Shown here in pieces: positions 25,093-34,782 of a stretch of 64,000 bases of DNA. A program made the position numbers and the translations under genes. Source of the DNA: Nocardioides panacisoli (GTDB lineage Bacteria > Actinomycetota > Actinomycetes > Propionibacteriales > Nocardioidaceae); the NCBI RefSeq assembly GCF_019448235.1, contig NZ_CP080409.1, positions 3,501,530 to 3,565,529 of the forward strand. The letters are read 5' to 3'. Each line of letters opens with the position of its first letter. The stretch's first letter is position 1. The notes beneath the pieces are model-generated. The model did no database searches, was not told where the DNA came from, and was given only the letters and a program-made list of their open reading frames with translations.

Positions 25093-25581
25093 ATGACTCG
25101 GATCAAGCTCACCGTCGACGGACAGCAGGTCGTCGACGACGTCGAACCCCGGATGCTGCTCGTGCAGTACCTCCGCGAGGTCCTCGGCAGGACCGGCACC
25201 GTCGTCGGGTGCGACACCAGCAACTGCGGGGCGTGCACCGTCCACCTCGACGGCCGCTCGGTGAAGTCGTGCAACGTGCTGGCCGTCCAGGCCGACGGCG
25301 CCGAGGTCACCACCGTCGAGGGCCTGGCCCAGGACGGGCAGCTCCACCCCGTCCAGGAGGCCTTCCGGGAGTGTCACGGGCTCCAGTGCGGCTTCTGCAC
25401 CCCGGGCATGATCATGCAGAGCATCGACCTGCTCCGGGACAACCCCGACCCCTCCGAGGAGGCGGTCCGCGAGGGCCTCGAGGGCAACCTGTGCCGCTGC
25501 ACCGGTTACCACAACATCGTGCGGGCCGTGCGCCACGCCGCCAAGAGCGGCGCGCAGACCAGCCAGGAGGTGCAGGCATGA
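25093..25581 (+). CDS. coxS: Molybdenum hydroxylase [2Fe-2S] small subunit (CoxS-type)
   Basis: A 162-residue iron-sulfur subunit that passes electrons from the Mo site to FAD. The plant-ferredoxin-type N-terminal cluster uses Cys40, Cys45, Cys48 and Cys60 ([10 protein letters not shown] and SVKSC). The C-terminal helical domain's cluster uses Cys99, Cys102, Cys134 and Cys136 (CGFCTPGM and LCRCTGYHN). GAGGGAG precedes the ATG. It overlaps coxL by four bases. Confidence 0.95.
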   Translation: MTRIKLTVDGQQVVDDVEPRMLLVQYLREVLGRTGTVVGCDTSNCGACTVHLDGRSVKSCNVLAVQADGAEVTTVEGLAQDGQLHPVQEAFRECHGLQCGFCTPGMIMQSIDLLRDNPDPSEEAVREGLEGNLCRCTGYHNIVRAVRHAAKSGAQTSQEVQA

Positions 25582-27983
25582 CCGCGACCCAGGAGCCCAC
25601 CAGCCCCGAGATCGGACGCGACCGGCGCCGCAAGGAGGACCAGCGCCTCATCACCGGTCGCACGCGGTGGACCGACAACATGAAGCTGCCCGGGATGCTG
25701 CACCTGGCCATGGTGCGCAGCCCCTTCGCCCACGCCACGATCACCGGCATCGACACCAGCGAGGCGAAGGCCGCCCCGAACGTGGTCTCGGTCCTCACCG
25801 GCGCCGACTTCGGCGAGGAGCTCGGCGCCTGCATCAACGCCTGGCCGATCACCCCGGACCAGGTCGCCCCGGTCCACAGCCCCATGCCCGCCGACCGCGT
25901 GTCCTTCGCCGGTGAGATCGTCGCCGTCGTCGCGGCCCGCTCGGCGGCCGAGGCGCGCGACGCCGCCGAGCTCGTCGACGTCGAGTACGACGAGCTGCCG
26001 GCCGTGGTCGACCTCAAGCAGGCCGAGCAGGACCAGGTCCTCGCCCACCCCGACCTCGGCACCAACAAGTCCGCGTACTGGGTCTTCGACTCCGCCGAGA
26101 TGGGCACCGGCGGCGACGTGAAGGAGGCCATCGAGACCGCCCGCACCGACGGGATCCTCATCGAGCGGGAGTACCGCCAGCAGCGCCTGATCCCGGCCTT
26201 CATGGAGCCCCGCAGCGTCGTGGTCGACCCCACCGGTGAGCAGCTCACCATGTGGTCGGCGACCCAGGTGCCCCACATCGTGCGTTTCGCGCTCGCGGCG
26301 ACCACCGGCGTACCGGAGTCCAAGATCCGCGTGATCGCCCCCGACGTGGGAGGTGGCTTCGGCGGCAAGCTGCAGACGACCCCCGAGGAGTGGATCGCCT
26401 GGGCCGTCGGACGACGCCTCGGCAAGCCGGTGAAGTACACCGAGACGCGCTCGGAGAGCCTGGTGGCCGCCCACCACGGTCGTGACCAGTGGCAGCGGCT
26501 CACGCTGGCCGCCACCAAGGACGGCACCGTCACCGGCCTCAACGTCGAGCTGCTGGCCAACCTCGGCTCGCACGTCGCCGTCGTCGGCGGCGGCGTCCCC
26601 GTCCTGGGTGCCTTCATGTTCAACGCGATCTACAAGTTCCCCGCCTACCGGTTCGGGTGCCAGACCGTCTTCACCAACACCGCCTGGACCGACGCCTACC
26701 GAGGTGCCGGCCGACCGGAGGCGACCTTCGCCATCGAGCGGCTGATGGACGAGCTCGCCCACGAGCTCGGTCGGGACCCGATCGAGGTGCGTGAGCAGAA
26801 CTGGATCAAGCACGAGGAGTTCCCCTTCACCACCGTCGCGGGGCTGGAGTACGACTCGGGCAACTACGAGGCGGCCACCGCGCGGGCCAAGGAGATGTTC
26901 GGCTACGACGAGCTCCGCGCAGAGCAGCAGCGGCGTCGGGAGTCCGGCGACAAGGTCCAGCTGGGCATCGGCGTCTCGACCTTCACCGAGATGTGCGGAC
27001 TGGCGCCCAGCCGGGTGCTCGGCTCGCTGGACTACGGGGCCGGCGGCTGGGAGAACGCCCAGGTCCGCATGCTCGCCACCGGCAAGGTCGAGGTGACCAC
27101 CGGTGCCAGCGCCCACGGCCAGGGCCACGAGACGGCGTTCAGCCAGATCGTGGCCGATCGGCTCGGGGTGCCGTTCGAGGACGTCGAGATCCTCCACGGC
27201 GACACCCAGGTGGCGCCGAAGGGCCTGGACACCTACGGCTCCCGCTCCTTGGTGGTCGGGGGAGAGGCACTGGTGCAGGCCACCGACAAGGTCGTCGCCA
27301 AGGCCAAGCGCGTGGCCGCCCACATGCTCGAGGCGTCCGAGGAGGACCTGGAGTTCACCGGCGGCCGCTTCGGCGTCCGCGGCACCGACCAGGGCGTGGC
27401 GATCCAGGAGATCGCGACCGCGGTCTTCGCCGCGCACGACCTGCCCGAGGGCATGGAGCCGTCGCTGGACGCCGACGCGACCTACGACCCGGTCAACTTC
27501 TCCTTCCCGCACGGCACCCACCTGTGCGCGATGGAGATCGACACCGAGACCGGGCGGGTGGACATCCGCAAGTACGTCTGCGTCGACGACATCGGCAACG
27601 TCATCAACCCGCTGATCGTCGCCGGCCAGGTCCACGGCGGCCTGGTCCAGGGCATCGCCCAGGCGCTGTGGGAGGAGGCGGTCTACGACGAGGGCGGCAC
27701 CCTGGTGTCGGGCTCGTTCGTCGACTACCTGCTGCCCACCGCGGCGGACACCGTCAACTTCGACATCGACCACACCACGACCCCGAGCACCACCAACTCG
27801 CTCGGCACCAAGGGCGTCGGCGAGGCCGGCACGATCGCCTCGACACCGGCCGTGGTCAACGCCGTCGTGGACGCGCTGCGACCGATGGGCGTGGACGACA
27901 TCACGATGCCGTGTACGCCGGACCGCGTCTGGCGAGCCATCACCGAGGCGCAGGCCTCGCGCACCCAGGAGGGACAGGCATGA
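25578..27983 (+). CDS. coxL: Molybdenum hydroxylase large subunit, form II CoxL
   Basis: An 801-residue catalytic subunit of the xanthine oxidase family, binding the Mo-pterin cofactor. GGGFGGK binds the cofactor, and GVGEAGT contains the catalytic Glu749. The active-site loop reads AYRGAGR (residues 373–379), the signature of form II CoxL. True CO dehydrogenase (form I) has AYxCSFR, whose Cys holds the Cu bridge; that Cys is absent here. Substrate is therefore open: an aldehyde, an N-heterocycle or another small compound, with CO less likely. The start overlaps coxS and the stop overlaps coxM, four bases each. Confidence 0.94.
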   Translation: MTATQEPTSPEIGRDRRRKEDQRLITGRTRWTDNMKLPGMLHLAMVRSPFAHATITGIDTSEAKAAPNVVSVLTGADFGEELGACINAWPITPDQVAPVHSPMPADRVSFAGEIVAVVAARSAAEARDAAELVDVEYDELPAVVDLKQAEQDQVLAHPDLGTNKSAYWVFDSAEMGTGGDVKEAIETARTDGILIEREYRQQRLIPAFMEPRSVVVDPTGEQLTMWSATQVPHIVRFALAATTGVPESKIRVIAPDVGGGFGGKLQTTPEEWIAWAVGRRLGKPVKYTETRSESLVAAHHGRDQWQRLTLAATKDGTVTGLNVELLANLGSHVAVVGGGVPVLGAFMFNAIYKFPAYRFGCQTVFTNTAWTDAYRGAGRPEATFAIERLMDELAHELGRDPIEVREQNWIKHEEFPFTTVAGLEYDSGNYEAATARAKEMFGYDELRAEQQRRRESGDKVQLGIGVSTFTEMCGLAPSRVLGSLDYGAGGWENAQVRMLATGKVEVTTGASAHGQGHETAFSQIVADRLGVPFEDVEILHGDTQVAPKGLDTYGSRSLVVGGEALVQATDKVVAKAKRVAAHMLEASEEDLEFTGGRFGVRGTDQGVAIQEIATAVFAAHDLPEGMEPSLDADATYDPVNFSFPHGTHLCAMEIDTETGRVDIRKYVCVDDIGNVINPLIVAGQVHGGLVQGIAQALWEEAVYDEGGTLVSGSFVDYLLPTAADTVNFDIDHTTTPSTTNSLGTKGVGEAGTIASTPAVVNAVVDALRPMGVDDITMPCTPDRVWRAITEAQASRTQEGQA

Positions 27984-28837
27984 TCCCCGCAACCTTCGAC
28001 TACGTGGCACCCACCAGCCTCGACGAGGCCCTCTCGGCGCTGGCCGAGCACGGCGACGACGCCAAGATCATCGCCGGCGGCCAGAGCCTGCTGCCGATCC
28101 TGCGGATGCGGCTCAACGCACCCGAGTGGGTCATCGATCTGGGCCGCATCGACAGCCTGCGGGGGATCAGCGACGACGGGGACCACCTGGTCATCGGCGC
28201 GATGACGACCCACGACGCGGTCCTGCGGGACCCGCTGGTCCGGGAGCACGCCCAGGTGGTCAGCGAGGCCGTCTCGCACCTGGCCGACGCCCAGGTCCGC
28301 CACCGCGGGACCTTCGGCGGGGCGCTGGCCCACGCCGACCCGGCCGGGGACCTCGGCGCGCCGGCGCTCGCCCTGGGGGCGTCGTTCGTCATCGCCGGCC
28401 CGAACGGCACGCGCACCGTGCCGGCCTCGGAGTTCTTCGTCGACCTGTTCGAGAGTGCGGTCGGCGAGGACGAGATCCTCACCCAGGTCCACCTCCCCAA
28501 GCACACCGGCTGGGGTGCGCGCTACGAGAAGTTCGTGCGCGTGGTGCACCAGTGGCCCATCGTCGCGGTGGCCGCGACCGTCCGCACCGACGGCGACACC
28601 ATCGCCGAGGCGCGGGTCGGGCTGACCAACATGGGATCGACCCCGCTGCGCGCCACCGCGGTCGAGGAGGCACTGGCCGGCCAGCCCGCGACCGAGGACG
28701 CCGTGGCGGCAGCCGCCGCCCACGCCGCCGAGGGCACCCAGCCCCCGAGCGACCTGAACGGCGACGCCGACTACCGCCGGCACCTCGCCACCGTCCTCAC
28801 CCGTCGTGCGGTCCTCGCCGCTGCCGGAGTCGCCTGA
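27980..28837 (+). CDS. coxM: Molybdenum hydroxylase FAD subunit (CoxM-type)
   Basis: A 285-residue FAD-binding subunit that hands electrons to the external acceptor. AGGQSLLPIL (about residues 33–42) and the later TFGGALAHADPAGD are the two FAD pyrophosphate-binding motifs of the CoxM/xanthine dehydrogenase family. It completes the S-L-M trio, here in the order S, L, M rather than the M-S-L order of classical form I operons. It overlaps coxG by one base. Confidence 0.93.
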   Translation: MIPATFDYVAPTSLDEALSALAEHGDDAKIIAGGQSLLPILRMRLNAPEWVIDLGRIDSLRGISDDGDHLVIGAMTTHDAVLRDPLVREHAQVVSEAVSHLADAQVRHRGTFGGALAHADPAGDLGAPALALGASFVIAGPNGTRTVPASEFFVDLFESAVGEDEILTQVHLPKHTGWGARYEKFVRVVHQWPIVAVAATVRTDGDTIAEARVGLTNMGSTPLRATAVEEALAGQPATEDAVAAAAAHAAEGTQPPSDLNGDADYRRHLATVLTRRAVLAAAGVA

Positions 28838-29520
28838 TGGACCTGACCCACGAGTTCACCGTCCCGACGACGCCGGAGGAGACCTGGGAGCACTTCCAGG
28901 ACATCGCCGCCGTGGCCGAGTGCTTCCCCGGAGCACAGGTGAGCGAGACCGACGGCGAGACCTTCTCCGGCAGCTGCAAGGTCAAGCTGGGCCCGATCGC
29001 GCTGACCTACCAGGGGTCGGGCACCTTCGTGGAGCGCGACGAGGCCGCACGCCGCTTCGTCGTCGACGCCAAGGGCAAGGACAAGCGCGGCAACGGCACG
29101 GCGAACGCGCACGTCACCCTCACCATGGCCGACGCCCCGGAGGGCACGGCGGTGACGGTGGTCACCGAGCTGGCGATCACCGGCAAGCCGGCGCAGTTCG
29201 GTCGTGGTGTGATGCAGGACGTCTCGGACAAGTTGCTGGGGCAGTTCGTGACCTGCCTCGAGCAACGCCTGGACACGCCGGCCCCGGCGGCGCCGGGGCC
29301 GGCGTCACCAGCGGGGGAGGCCGCACCGGGATCGTCCGGGACGCCTCCCGCTGCCGCACCGGCCACCGCGTCGGCACCGGTGGATCCCCCCACCGCCGGT
29401 GCCGACGCGCTGGACCTGGGCGCCACCGCGCTGCCCGTGCTGTGGCGCGCCTACGGCAAGCAGGTGCTCGGCGCCCTCGCGGCGCTGGTCGTCCTGCGCT
29501 GGCTGCTGCGCCGCCGCTGA
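28837..29520 (+). CDS. coxG: CoxG-type SRPBCC protein with C-terminal membrane anchor
   Basis: A 227-residue protein. The SRPBCC fold (about 1–145: EFTVPTTPEETWEHFQD, FSGSCKVKLGPIALTYQGSG, GRGVMQDVSDKLLGQF) matches CoxG. A Pro/Ala-rich linker leads to one membrane helix near residues 208–222 and a terminal RWLLRRR. In carboxydotrophs CoxG recruits the enzyme to the inner face of the membrane so that electrons reach the respiratory chain. It is the last gene of the coxSLMG operon. Confidence 0.92.
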   Translation: MDLTHEFTVPTTPEETWEHFQDIAAVAECFPGAQVSETDGETFSGSCKVKLGPIALTYQGSGTFVERDEAARRFVVDAKGKDKRGNGTANAHVTLTMADAPEGTAVTVVTELAITGKPAQFGRGVMQDVSDKLLGQFVTCLEQRLDTPAPAAPGPASPAGEAAPGSSGTPPAAAPATASAPVDPPTAGADALDLGATALPVLWRAYGKQVLGALAALVVLRWLLRRR

Positions 29521-29562
29521 CCCGCCGGTCCCGCCGGCGGTCACCCCGCCGGCGGGACCGGC

Positions 29563-30318
29563 TCACCAGCTGGGTGGCGGGGTACTGCCGGGGTCGCCCT
29601 CGCCGTCACCGCTGCCCGGCTGGTTCTGCTGGTCCCGCTCCTCCTGCTGGTCGCGACGGTCCTCGCGTCCCTCGTCGTTGCGGTCCTCCAGCTCCTGCTC
29701 CTGGGGGCTCTGCTGCTGCGGCTGGTCGTCCTGCTGCTGTTGCTGCTGGTCGTCGTCCTGCTGGTCCTGCTGCTCCAGCTTCTGCCGCAGCCGCTCGTCG
29801 ACGTCCTGCGCCTGCTCGGTCTGCTCCTGCCCGCGACCGGACTCCTGGGGACACCCGCCCTCGGCGAGGGCGTCGATGCCGGCCTGCCACCGGGCCGTCG
29901 CCTCCTGCCGGTCCGGCGGAGAGCCGTCCGCGGCACGGTCGCCGAGCGCCTCGTGGGCCAGGGCGAGGTTGATCCGCACCGTGCACTCCTCGACCGTCGG
30001 CACCGTCTGCAGCGCGACCTCGTAGTGCTCGATCGCGAGCGGGTACTGCTGGTTGGCATGACGCGCCGCGCCCTCGTCGAACGGGGCCACCCACGGCTCG
30101 AACCAGTTCCACGACCGGTTCTCCGCGAACTCCTCCGCGGCCTCCACGAACGACGCATCGGCGAACGCCGTCCGCCCCTCGTCGTCGTGGGACATCATCA
30201 CCACGACCTTGCCCAGCACCACCAGGACCAGGATCGCGGGGATGATCCCCGCTCGCCACAGGGCGCGGCGGAGCCGGCGCTGCGCCGTCGGTGCCGTGGG
30301 CGTCATCGAGGTCCTCAC
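29563..30318 (-). CDS. Membrane-anchored TPR-like protein with Gln/Glu-rich tail (BatC-like)
   Basis: A 251-residue protein with one N-terminal membrane helix (IIPAILVLVVLGKVVVM), a helical repeat region (AARHANQQYPLAIEHYEVAL, a TPR-like pattern; EECTVRINLALAHEALGD) and a low-complexity tail rich in Gln, Asp, Glu and Arg. This matches BatC, the TPR partner in Bat (aerotolerance) loci. The GTG at 30318 overlaps the VWA stop codon (GTGA); ATG at 30306 is an alternative. It is the last gene of the MoxR-DUF58-VWA operon. Confidence 0.75.
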   Translation of the reverse strand: MRTSMTPTAPTAQRRLRRALWRAGIIPAILVLVVLGKVVVMMSHDDEGRTAFADASFVEAAEEFAENRSWNWFEPWVAPFDEGAARHANQQYPLAIEHYEVALQTVPTVEECTVRINLALAHEALGDRAADGSPPDRQEATARWQAGIDALAEGGCPQESGRGQEQTEQAQDVDERLRQKLEQQDQQDDDQQQQQQDDQPQQQSPQEQELEDRNDEGREDRRDQQEERDQQNQPGSGDGEGDPGSTPPPSW

Positions 30319-31241
30319 GACCGCTCCACCTCCTGCGGGCGCCACCGCCGGCGGCCGGGACCGAGCGTCGTACGCGCCTCCCACAGCGTGCGCCAGTGCC
30401 CGTGCAGCTCCCACAGCAGCAGCGGGAACAGCGCCAGGCCAGCCAGCCACGTCCAGTCGATGGGGGCGGTCACCCGCTGGTCGGACTCCTCGGTGAAGCG
30501 GCCGGAGAAGTCCGCCGCCAACCGCCGCATGCCACCCGGTCCGGTGCGGGCCACGAACTCGGTGCCCGTCTGGCGGGCGACGGTCCGCAGCGCCTTGCGG
30601 TCGGTCCGCGAGATCGCGTCCGTGCCGTCGGCCTGGACGTTGCCGCGGGCGTCGGAGAGGTCGGCCGCCAGCGGCATCGGTGCACCGTCGGGCGTGCCGT
30701 AGCCCAGGACGAGACCACCGTCGAGGAACTGCTCGAGCCGCCGGAAGGAGCGTGGCTGGTCGCCGGTGGTGTTCTCCCCGTCGGAGACGAAGACCAGCAT
30801 CCGACGGCGGTCCGGGTACTGCTCCTCGGCGTCACGCAGCTCGCGCACCAGCGCCCGCAGCGGGGTGTCCACCTTCGTGCCGGGACCGTCGTAGGGGTCC
30901 TGCAGCCGGGTCGTCTCCACGGCGGTCAGGAACGCCTGGTGGTCGGTGGTGAAGGGCAGCTCCAGTCGGGCCTGGGTCGCCCAGGTCATCAGCCCGAACC
31001 GGGTGCCGGGCAGCTCCTCGACCAGGGTCCGCAGGTCCTGGGTCACGCCCTCCAGCCGGGGCCGCCGGTCGCCGTAGTCCAGCGCGGCCATCGACCGAGT
31101 CCGGTCGAGCACGACGAGGACCTCCACGTCGGAGGTCTGGCTGGCCAGGCCCCGCTCACCGAACTCGGGGCGCAGCACGACCGCCACGAAGGCGATCGCG
31201 ATGGCGATGCGCCGCAGCAGGACGAGCGTGGGCCGGGTCAT
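30315..31241 (-). CDS. VWA domain membrane protein (BatB-like)
   Basis: A 308-residue protein with an N-terminal helix, a VWA domain and a C-terminal helix (IDWTWLAGLALFPLLLW). The MIDAS motif is unusual: VVLDRTRSMAA, DxTxS rather than DxSxS. FVSDGENTTGD carries the downstream Asp. The start at 31241 overlaps the preceding VWA gene by four bases. Paired BatA/BatB-like VWA proteins are standard in these loci. Confidence 0.85.
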   Translation of the reverse strand: MTRPTLVLLRRIAIAIAFVAVVLRPEFGERGLASQTSDVEVLVVLDRTRSMAALDYGDRRPRLEGVTQDLRTLVEELPGTRFGLMTWATQARLELPFTTDHQAFLTAVETTRLQDPYDGPGTKVDTPLRALVRELRDAEEQYPDRRRMLVFVSDGENTTGDQPRSFRRLEQFLDGGLVLGYGTPDGAPMPLAADLSDARGNVQADGTDAISRTDRKALRTVARQTGTEFVARTGPGGMRRLAADFSGRFTEESDQRVTAPIDWTWLAGLALFPLLLWELHGHWRTLWEARTTLGPGRRRWRPQEVERS

Positions 31242-32311
31242 GGCCGCCCCCGCGCCGCACGGCCGGCTCGCCACTGGGCGACCCACACCCCGACCAGGAG
31301 GACCATCCCGACGCTGGTGACGATGATCCCCAGCAACGGCCGGTCGAAGGTCTGCACCACCGGGGGCTCGTCGACCCGGGCCGCCTCGAGCTCGTTGATC
31401 TGGGCCACCATGTTCGCGGCCGAGGACTCGTCGTCGATGTGGCCGAAGAGCCCGCCGGTGCGGGTCACGGCCGCCTCGAAGTCGGTCAGGTCGGCGGCGC
31501 GCTTCTCGAACCCCTCGGTGCCGATGCCGTGCACCACCACCTGGTTCTGCACGGCGTACTGCGACGCCTCCTCGAGGGTGAAGACGCCCTGGCCGTAGGG
31601 CTCGTTGTCGCTGGCCAGGATGATCGCGCGTCCCCGCTCGCTCTCCAGGTCGCCGAAGCGCTGCACGCAGGACGCCAGCCCGTCGCCGATCTGGGAGACG
31701 ATGTCGGCGCCGCCGTCGAGGCGCTGGGTGCCCGCGACGTACTCGAAGTAGCGGTCCAGGTCGGCGTCGTCGGTGAAGAGGCCCTGGATGCCCTGGAAGG
31801 CCTCCTCGGCCTCGGCCAGCCGCTCCTGGGCGTAGTCGTAGTCGTCGGTCAGCGGGAAGATGGTGATCGTGGCCTTGCTCCAGATCGCCAGGCCGACCCG
31901 CTCGCCGTCCAGGCCCGACACGACGCGCTGCATCTCCTGGAGCACCTCGACGTTGTACTCCGCCATCGAGCCCGAGGCGTCCAGGCACAGGATGACGTCA
32001 CGCGCGTTGACGTCCTCGTCCAGCGCCCGCTGTTGCTCGACACGACCGCCCAGGATGATCGTGCCGGCGATCGCGATGAGCACCGCGACGCTGGCCAGGG
32101 CACCGAACGTCGCCCGCTGCCGCACCAGGTCCCGGAATCGGGGGAGTGACCGCAGCCGCTCCGCGTGCGCCACCCACGCCGGGTCCGTCGCCGCGCGGCG
32201 ACGCCACGGCCGCAGCCACAGCACCAGCAGCGCCACCACCAGCAGCGACAGCGCCACCACCAGCCACGGCCACCGCAGGCCGAGCTCGCCGCCGATCCAG
32301 GTCACCTCCAT
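31238..32311 (-). CDS. VWA domain membrane protein (BatA-like)
   Basis: A 357-residue protein: two N-terminal helices (PWLVVALSLLVVALLVLWL; LASVAVLIAIAGTIIL), a VWA domain with MIDAS motif DASGSM, and a C-terminal helix (IIVTSVGMVLLVGVWV). The VWA domain faces outside and probably binds a partner protein through a divalent metal. It overlaps the previous gene by 10 bases. Confidence 0.87.
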   Translation of the reverse strand: MEVTWIGGELGLRWPWLVVALSLLVVALLVLWLRPWRRRAATDPAWVAHAERLRSLPRFRDLVRQRATFGALASVAVLIAIAGTIILGGRVEQQRALDEDVNARDVILCLDASGSMAEYNVEVLQEMQRVVSGLDGERVGLAIWSKATITIFPLTDDYDYAQERLAEAEEAFQGIQGLFTDDADLDRYFEYVAGTQRLDGGADIVSQIGDGLASCVQRFGDLESERGRAIILASDNEPYGQGVFTLEEASQYAVQNQVVVHGIGTEGFEKRAADLTDFEAAVTRTGGLFGHIDDESSAANMVAQINELEAARVDEPPVVQTFDRPLLGIIVTSVGMVLLVGVWVAQWRAGRAARGRP

Positions 32312-32790
32312 GCCGACACCAACCCGCGCGCCCGCTCCACCGCGATGTCGAAGCGCTCACCGGCGCGTCCCTCCTCGCCCGGAGCGAACTCCGGGGGGTA
32401 CATCAGCTCGATGGTGTCGGCCAGCTGCCCCGGCGCCGTGCGCTTGAAGTCCGCCAGCGACATCGTCCGCGCCGGCAGGTGGGTGGTGAGGTCGACGTAG
32501 GACCGCACCGTCTCGCTGAGCTGCTGGTGGCCGTCGCGCAGCGCGAGGACGCCGCTGCGCACCTCGGTCTCGATGCGGTCGATCGCGGCCAGGTGCCGCC
32601 CCTGGGCGTCCGGTGCCGGCGGCGGGGGCGGCGCGGTGTCGGCCGGCTCGCTGCGCTCCCGCGTGAGCCACCAGGTGGCCAGGTAGTAGGCGATCACCAC
32701 CAGCACCGCGAGCAGCGCGAACCACAGCCACCGGTCGAAGTACCCGACGGGGCCGTTGAACTCGGCGGGGAGCTCAGCCGTGACGAGCAT
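32302..32790 (-). CDS. Single-pass membrane protein of the MoxR/VWA operon
   Basis: A 162-residue protein with one helix (about 22–40), a Pro-rich linker and a cytoplasmic helical domain (residues 65–162). It occupies the position of the small DUF4381-like gene of Bat operons, between the DUF58 and VWA genes. It overlaps DUF58 by 17 bases and the VWA gene by 10. Its function is unknown, but it is likely part of the same membrane complex. Confidence 0.75.
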   Translation of the reverse strand: MLVTAELPAEFNGPVGYFDRWLWFALLAVLVVIAYYLATWWLTRERSEPADTAPPPPPAPDAQGRHLAAIDRIETEVRSGVLALRDGHQQLSETVRSYVDLTTHLPARTMSLADFKRTAPGQLADTIELMYPPEFAPGEEGRAGERFDIAVERARGLVSAWR

Positions 32791-33676
32791 GGCGATGCCT
32801 CTCCAGCAGCCGGAACACCGCGGTCACCGCGGTGTCACGGTCGTGGATGCGCTCGTGGACGATCCCCAGCCGGTCCAGCTGCCGGCGCATCGTGCTCTCC
32901 TCGGTCGCGACCAGCGCGGCGTACTCCTGCTGGAGGCGGGCGTCGCCGCGCAACCACTCCGGCACCTCGCGGCCGGTGTCGACGTCGACCATCGGACCCG
33001 ACCCGGCGCCCACCGGCAGCGCCGCCGCGGTGGGGTCCAGGTCGCCGATGGTGAGGTAGAGGATCTCGTGCTGCACCCGCAGGCGGCGCAGCAGCTGCAC
33101 GACCTCCTCCGACAGCGCGGTCTCGTCGGAGACCACCACCATGATCGTGCGGCGGCGTACGGCGCGCCGGACGTAGTCGAGCACCGCGCCGAGGTCGCTC
33201 GCGGCGCCGGTGGGGGAGGTGGCGTCGTGGACGGTCGCCAGCAGGCGCTCCAGGTGCACCTCGCCGCCGGCGGCCCGCCGGACGTGCTGCTCGGCCGCGT
33301 CGCCGTGCACCAGGCCGACCAGGTCGGCGTGCTTGGCGGCGAGGTAGCCCACCAGGCCCGCCGCGAAGACGGCCAGGTCCCGCTTGCTCACGTCGACGTC
33401 GTTGAGGGCGGCCATGCTCCGGCCGGTCGAGACCGTCAGCAGGATGGTGTGCTTGCGCTCGGCGACGTAGCGCTTGACCAGCAACTGGCGCGTGCGCGCC
33501 GACGCCTTCCAGTCGATGTCCTTGACGTCGTCCCCGCGCACGTAGCTGCGCAGGTCGCTGAAGTCGATGCCGCGCCCCACCTGGACCGAGGCGTACTCGC
33601 CCTCCAACATGCCGCGCACCTTGCGGTGGGCGTGGAGTGACAGGTGCGTCTTGACCCGGGTGAGGTGGGAGCTCAT
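32774..33676 (-). CDS. DUF58 domain protein
   Basis: A 300-residue soluble DUF58 protein. The family core is plain: FSDLRSYVRGDDVKDIDWKASARTRQLLVK (about 39–68). A degenerate VWA-like domain follows (TILLTVSTGRSM). DUF58 proteins partner MoxR ATPases in stress-related chaperone systems. The ATG overlaps the MoxR stop codon (ATGA). Confidence 0.9.
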   Translation of the reverse strand: MSSHLTRVKTHLSLHAHRKVRGMLEGEYASVQVGRGIDFSDLRSYVRGDDVKDIDWKASARTRQLLVKRYVAERKHTILLTVSTGRSMAALNDVDVSKRDLAVFAAGLVGYLAAKHADLVGLVHGDAAEQHVRRAAGGEVHLERLLATVHDATSPTGAASDLGAVLDYVRRAVRRRTIMVVVSDETALSEEVVQLLRRLRVQHEILYLTIGDLDPTAAALPVGAGSGPMVDVDTGREVPEWLRGDARLQQEYAALVATEESTMRRQLDRLGIVHERIHDRDTAVTAVFRLLERHRHARHG

Positions 33677-34698
33677 GGCGTCGGGACGGCGCGGAACACC
33701 GCGTCGATGATCGTCTCGGGCGGGACCCGGTCGGCCAGCGCCTCGAAGGTGAGGTGCAGGCGGTGCCGCAGCACGCTGTGGCGCAGCTCGCGGACGTCCT
33801 CGGGGATGACGTAGTGGCGGCCCTGGACCACCGCCATGGCGCGGGCGGCTTGGAAGAACGCGATCGAGCCGCGGGGGCTCGCCCCGATCTCGACGTAGGA
33901 GCCGAGCTCGGGGCCCACGACCTCGCTGACGTTGCGGGTGGCCCGGATCAGCTGGACGACGTAGCGGCGCACCGCCGGGTCGACGTACACCCGCCGGACC
34001 AGTGCCTGCAGCTCACGGACCTGGACCAGGTCGGCCACCGCCTCCAGCTCCGGCGCGTGCTGGCCCAGCCGGTCGTCGTCGATGCGGTCCAGGACGCCCA
34101 GTTCGTCGGCCTCGGCGGGGTAGGTGATGACCTCCTTGAGCAGGAAGCGGTCCATCTGCGCGTGGGGGAGGACATAGGTGCCCTCCTCGTCCAGCGGGTT
34201 CTGGGTGGCCATCACCATGAACGGCTCGGGGAGCTTGTGGATCGTCCCGGCGATCGAGGTCTGCCGCTCCTGCATCGACTCCAGCAGCGCCGACTGGGTC
34301 TTGGCACTCGCGCGGTTGATCTCGTCCAGCAGCACGAAGTTGCGGTGCACCGGACCCAGCTGGGTCTCGAACTCGTGGTGGCGCGGGTCGTAGACCTGGG
34401 TGCCGATGATGTCGCTGGGCAACAGGTCCGGCGTGCACTGGATGCGGGCGAACTCCGCGTCCACCGACCGCGCCAACGTCGAGGCGGCCAACGTCTTGGC
34501 GAGCCCGGGGACGCTCTCGAGCAGGATGTGTCCCTCGGCGAGCAGCGCGACGAGCAGTGCGGTGCGCACGCGCTCCTGGCCCACGACACGGCTCGAGAAC
34601 GCCGCGCTGACCTGCTCGATGGTCTCGGTGGCCCGCGCCAGCTCGGCGGCGGTCATCGTGCTGGCCGCCGAGGCGGAGGTGTCGGGAGTGGTCGTCAT
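33673..34698 (-). CDS. MoxR-family AAA+ ATPase
   Basis: A 341-residue ATPase. Walker A is SVPGLAKT, Walker B NFVLLDEINRA, and sensor motif MATQNPLDEEGTY; MDRFLLK follows. It is the first gene of a six-gene minus-strand operon (MoxR, DUF58, small membrane protein, two VWA, TPR) that resembles the mycobacterial moxR1 locus and the Bat operons. The likely role is ATP-driven maturation or remodelling of an envelope or metal protein. Confidence 0.92.
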   Translation of the reverse strand: MTTTPDTSASAASTMTAAELARATETIEQVSAAFSSRVVGQERVRTALLVALLAEGHILLESVPGLAKTLAASTLARSVDAEFARIQCTPDLLPSDIIGTQVYDPRHHEFETQLGPVHRNFVLLDEINRASAKTQSALLESMQERQTSIAGTIHKLPEPFMVMATQNPLDEEGTYVLPHAQMDRFLLKEVITYPAEADELGVLDRIDDDRLGQHAPELEAVADLVQVRELQALVRRVYVDPAVRRYVVQLIRATRNVSEVVGPELGSYVEIGASPRGSIAFFQAARAMAVVQGRHYVIPEDVRELRHSVLRHRLHLTFEALADRVPPETIIDAVFRAVPTP

Positions 34699-34782
34699 GA
34701 CGGTCGGACTCCTGGCATTCGTGGCGGGTTCCTCACTCGGCCGGAGCCGACGCCGTGGGCGGAGACAACGGCGATGACAAAA

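Noticed and set aside
25578..27983. True form I CO dehydrogenase
   Set aside because: The active-site loop is AYRGAGR, not AYxCSFR, so the Cu-binding Cys is absent.
25506..28010. A long minus-strand frame opposite coxL
   Set aside because: Shadow of coxL codon bias; no plausible start site or domain.
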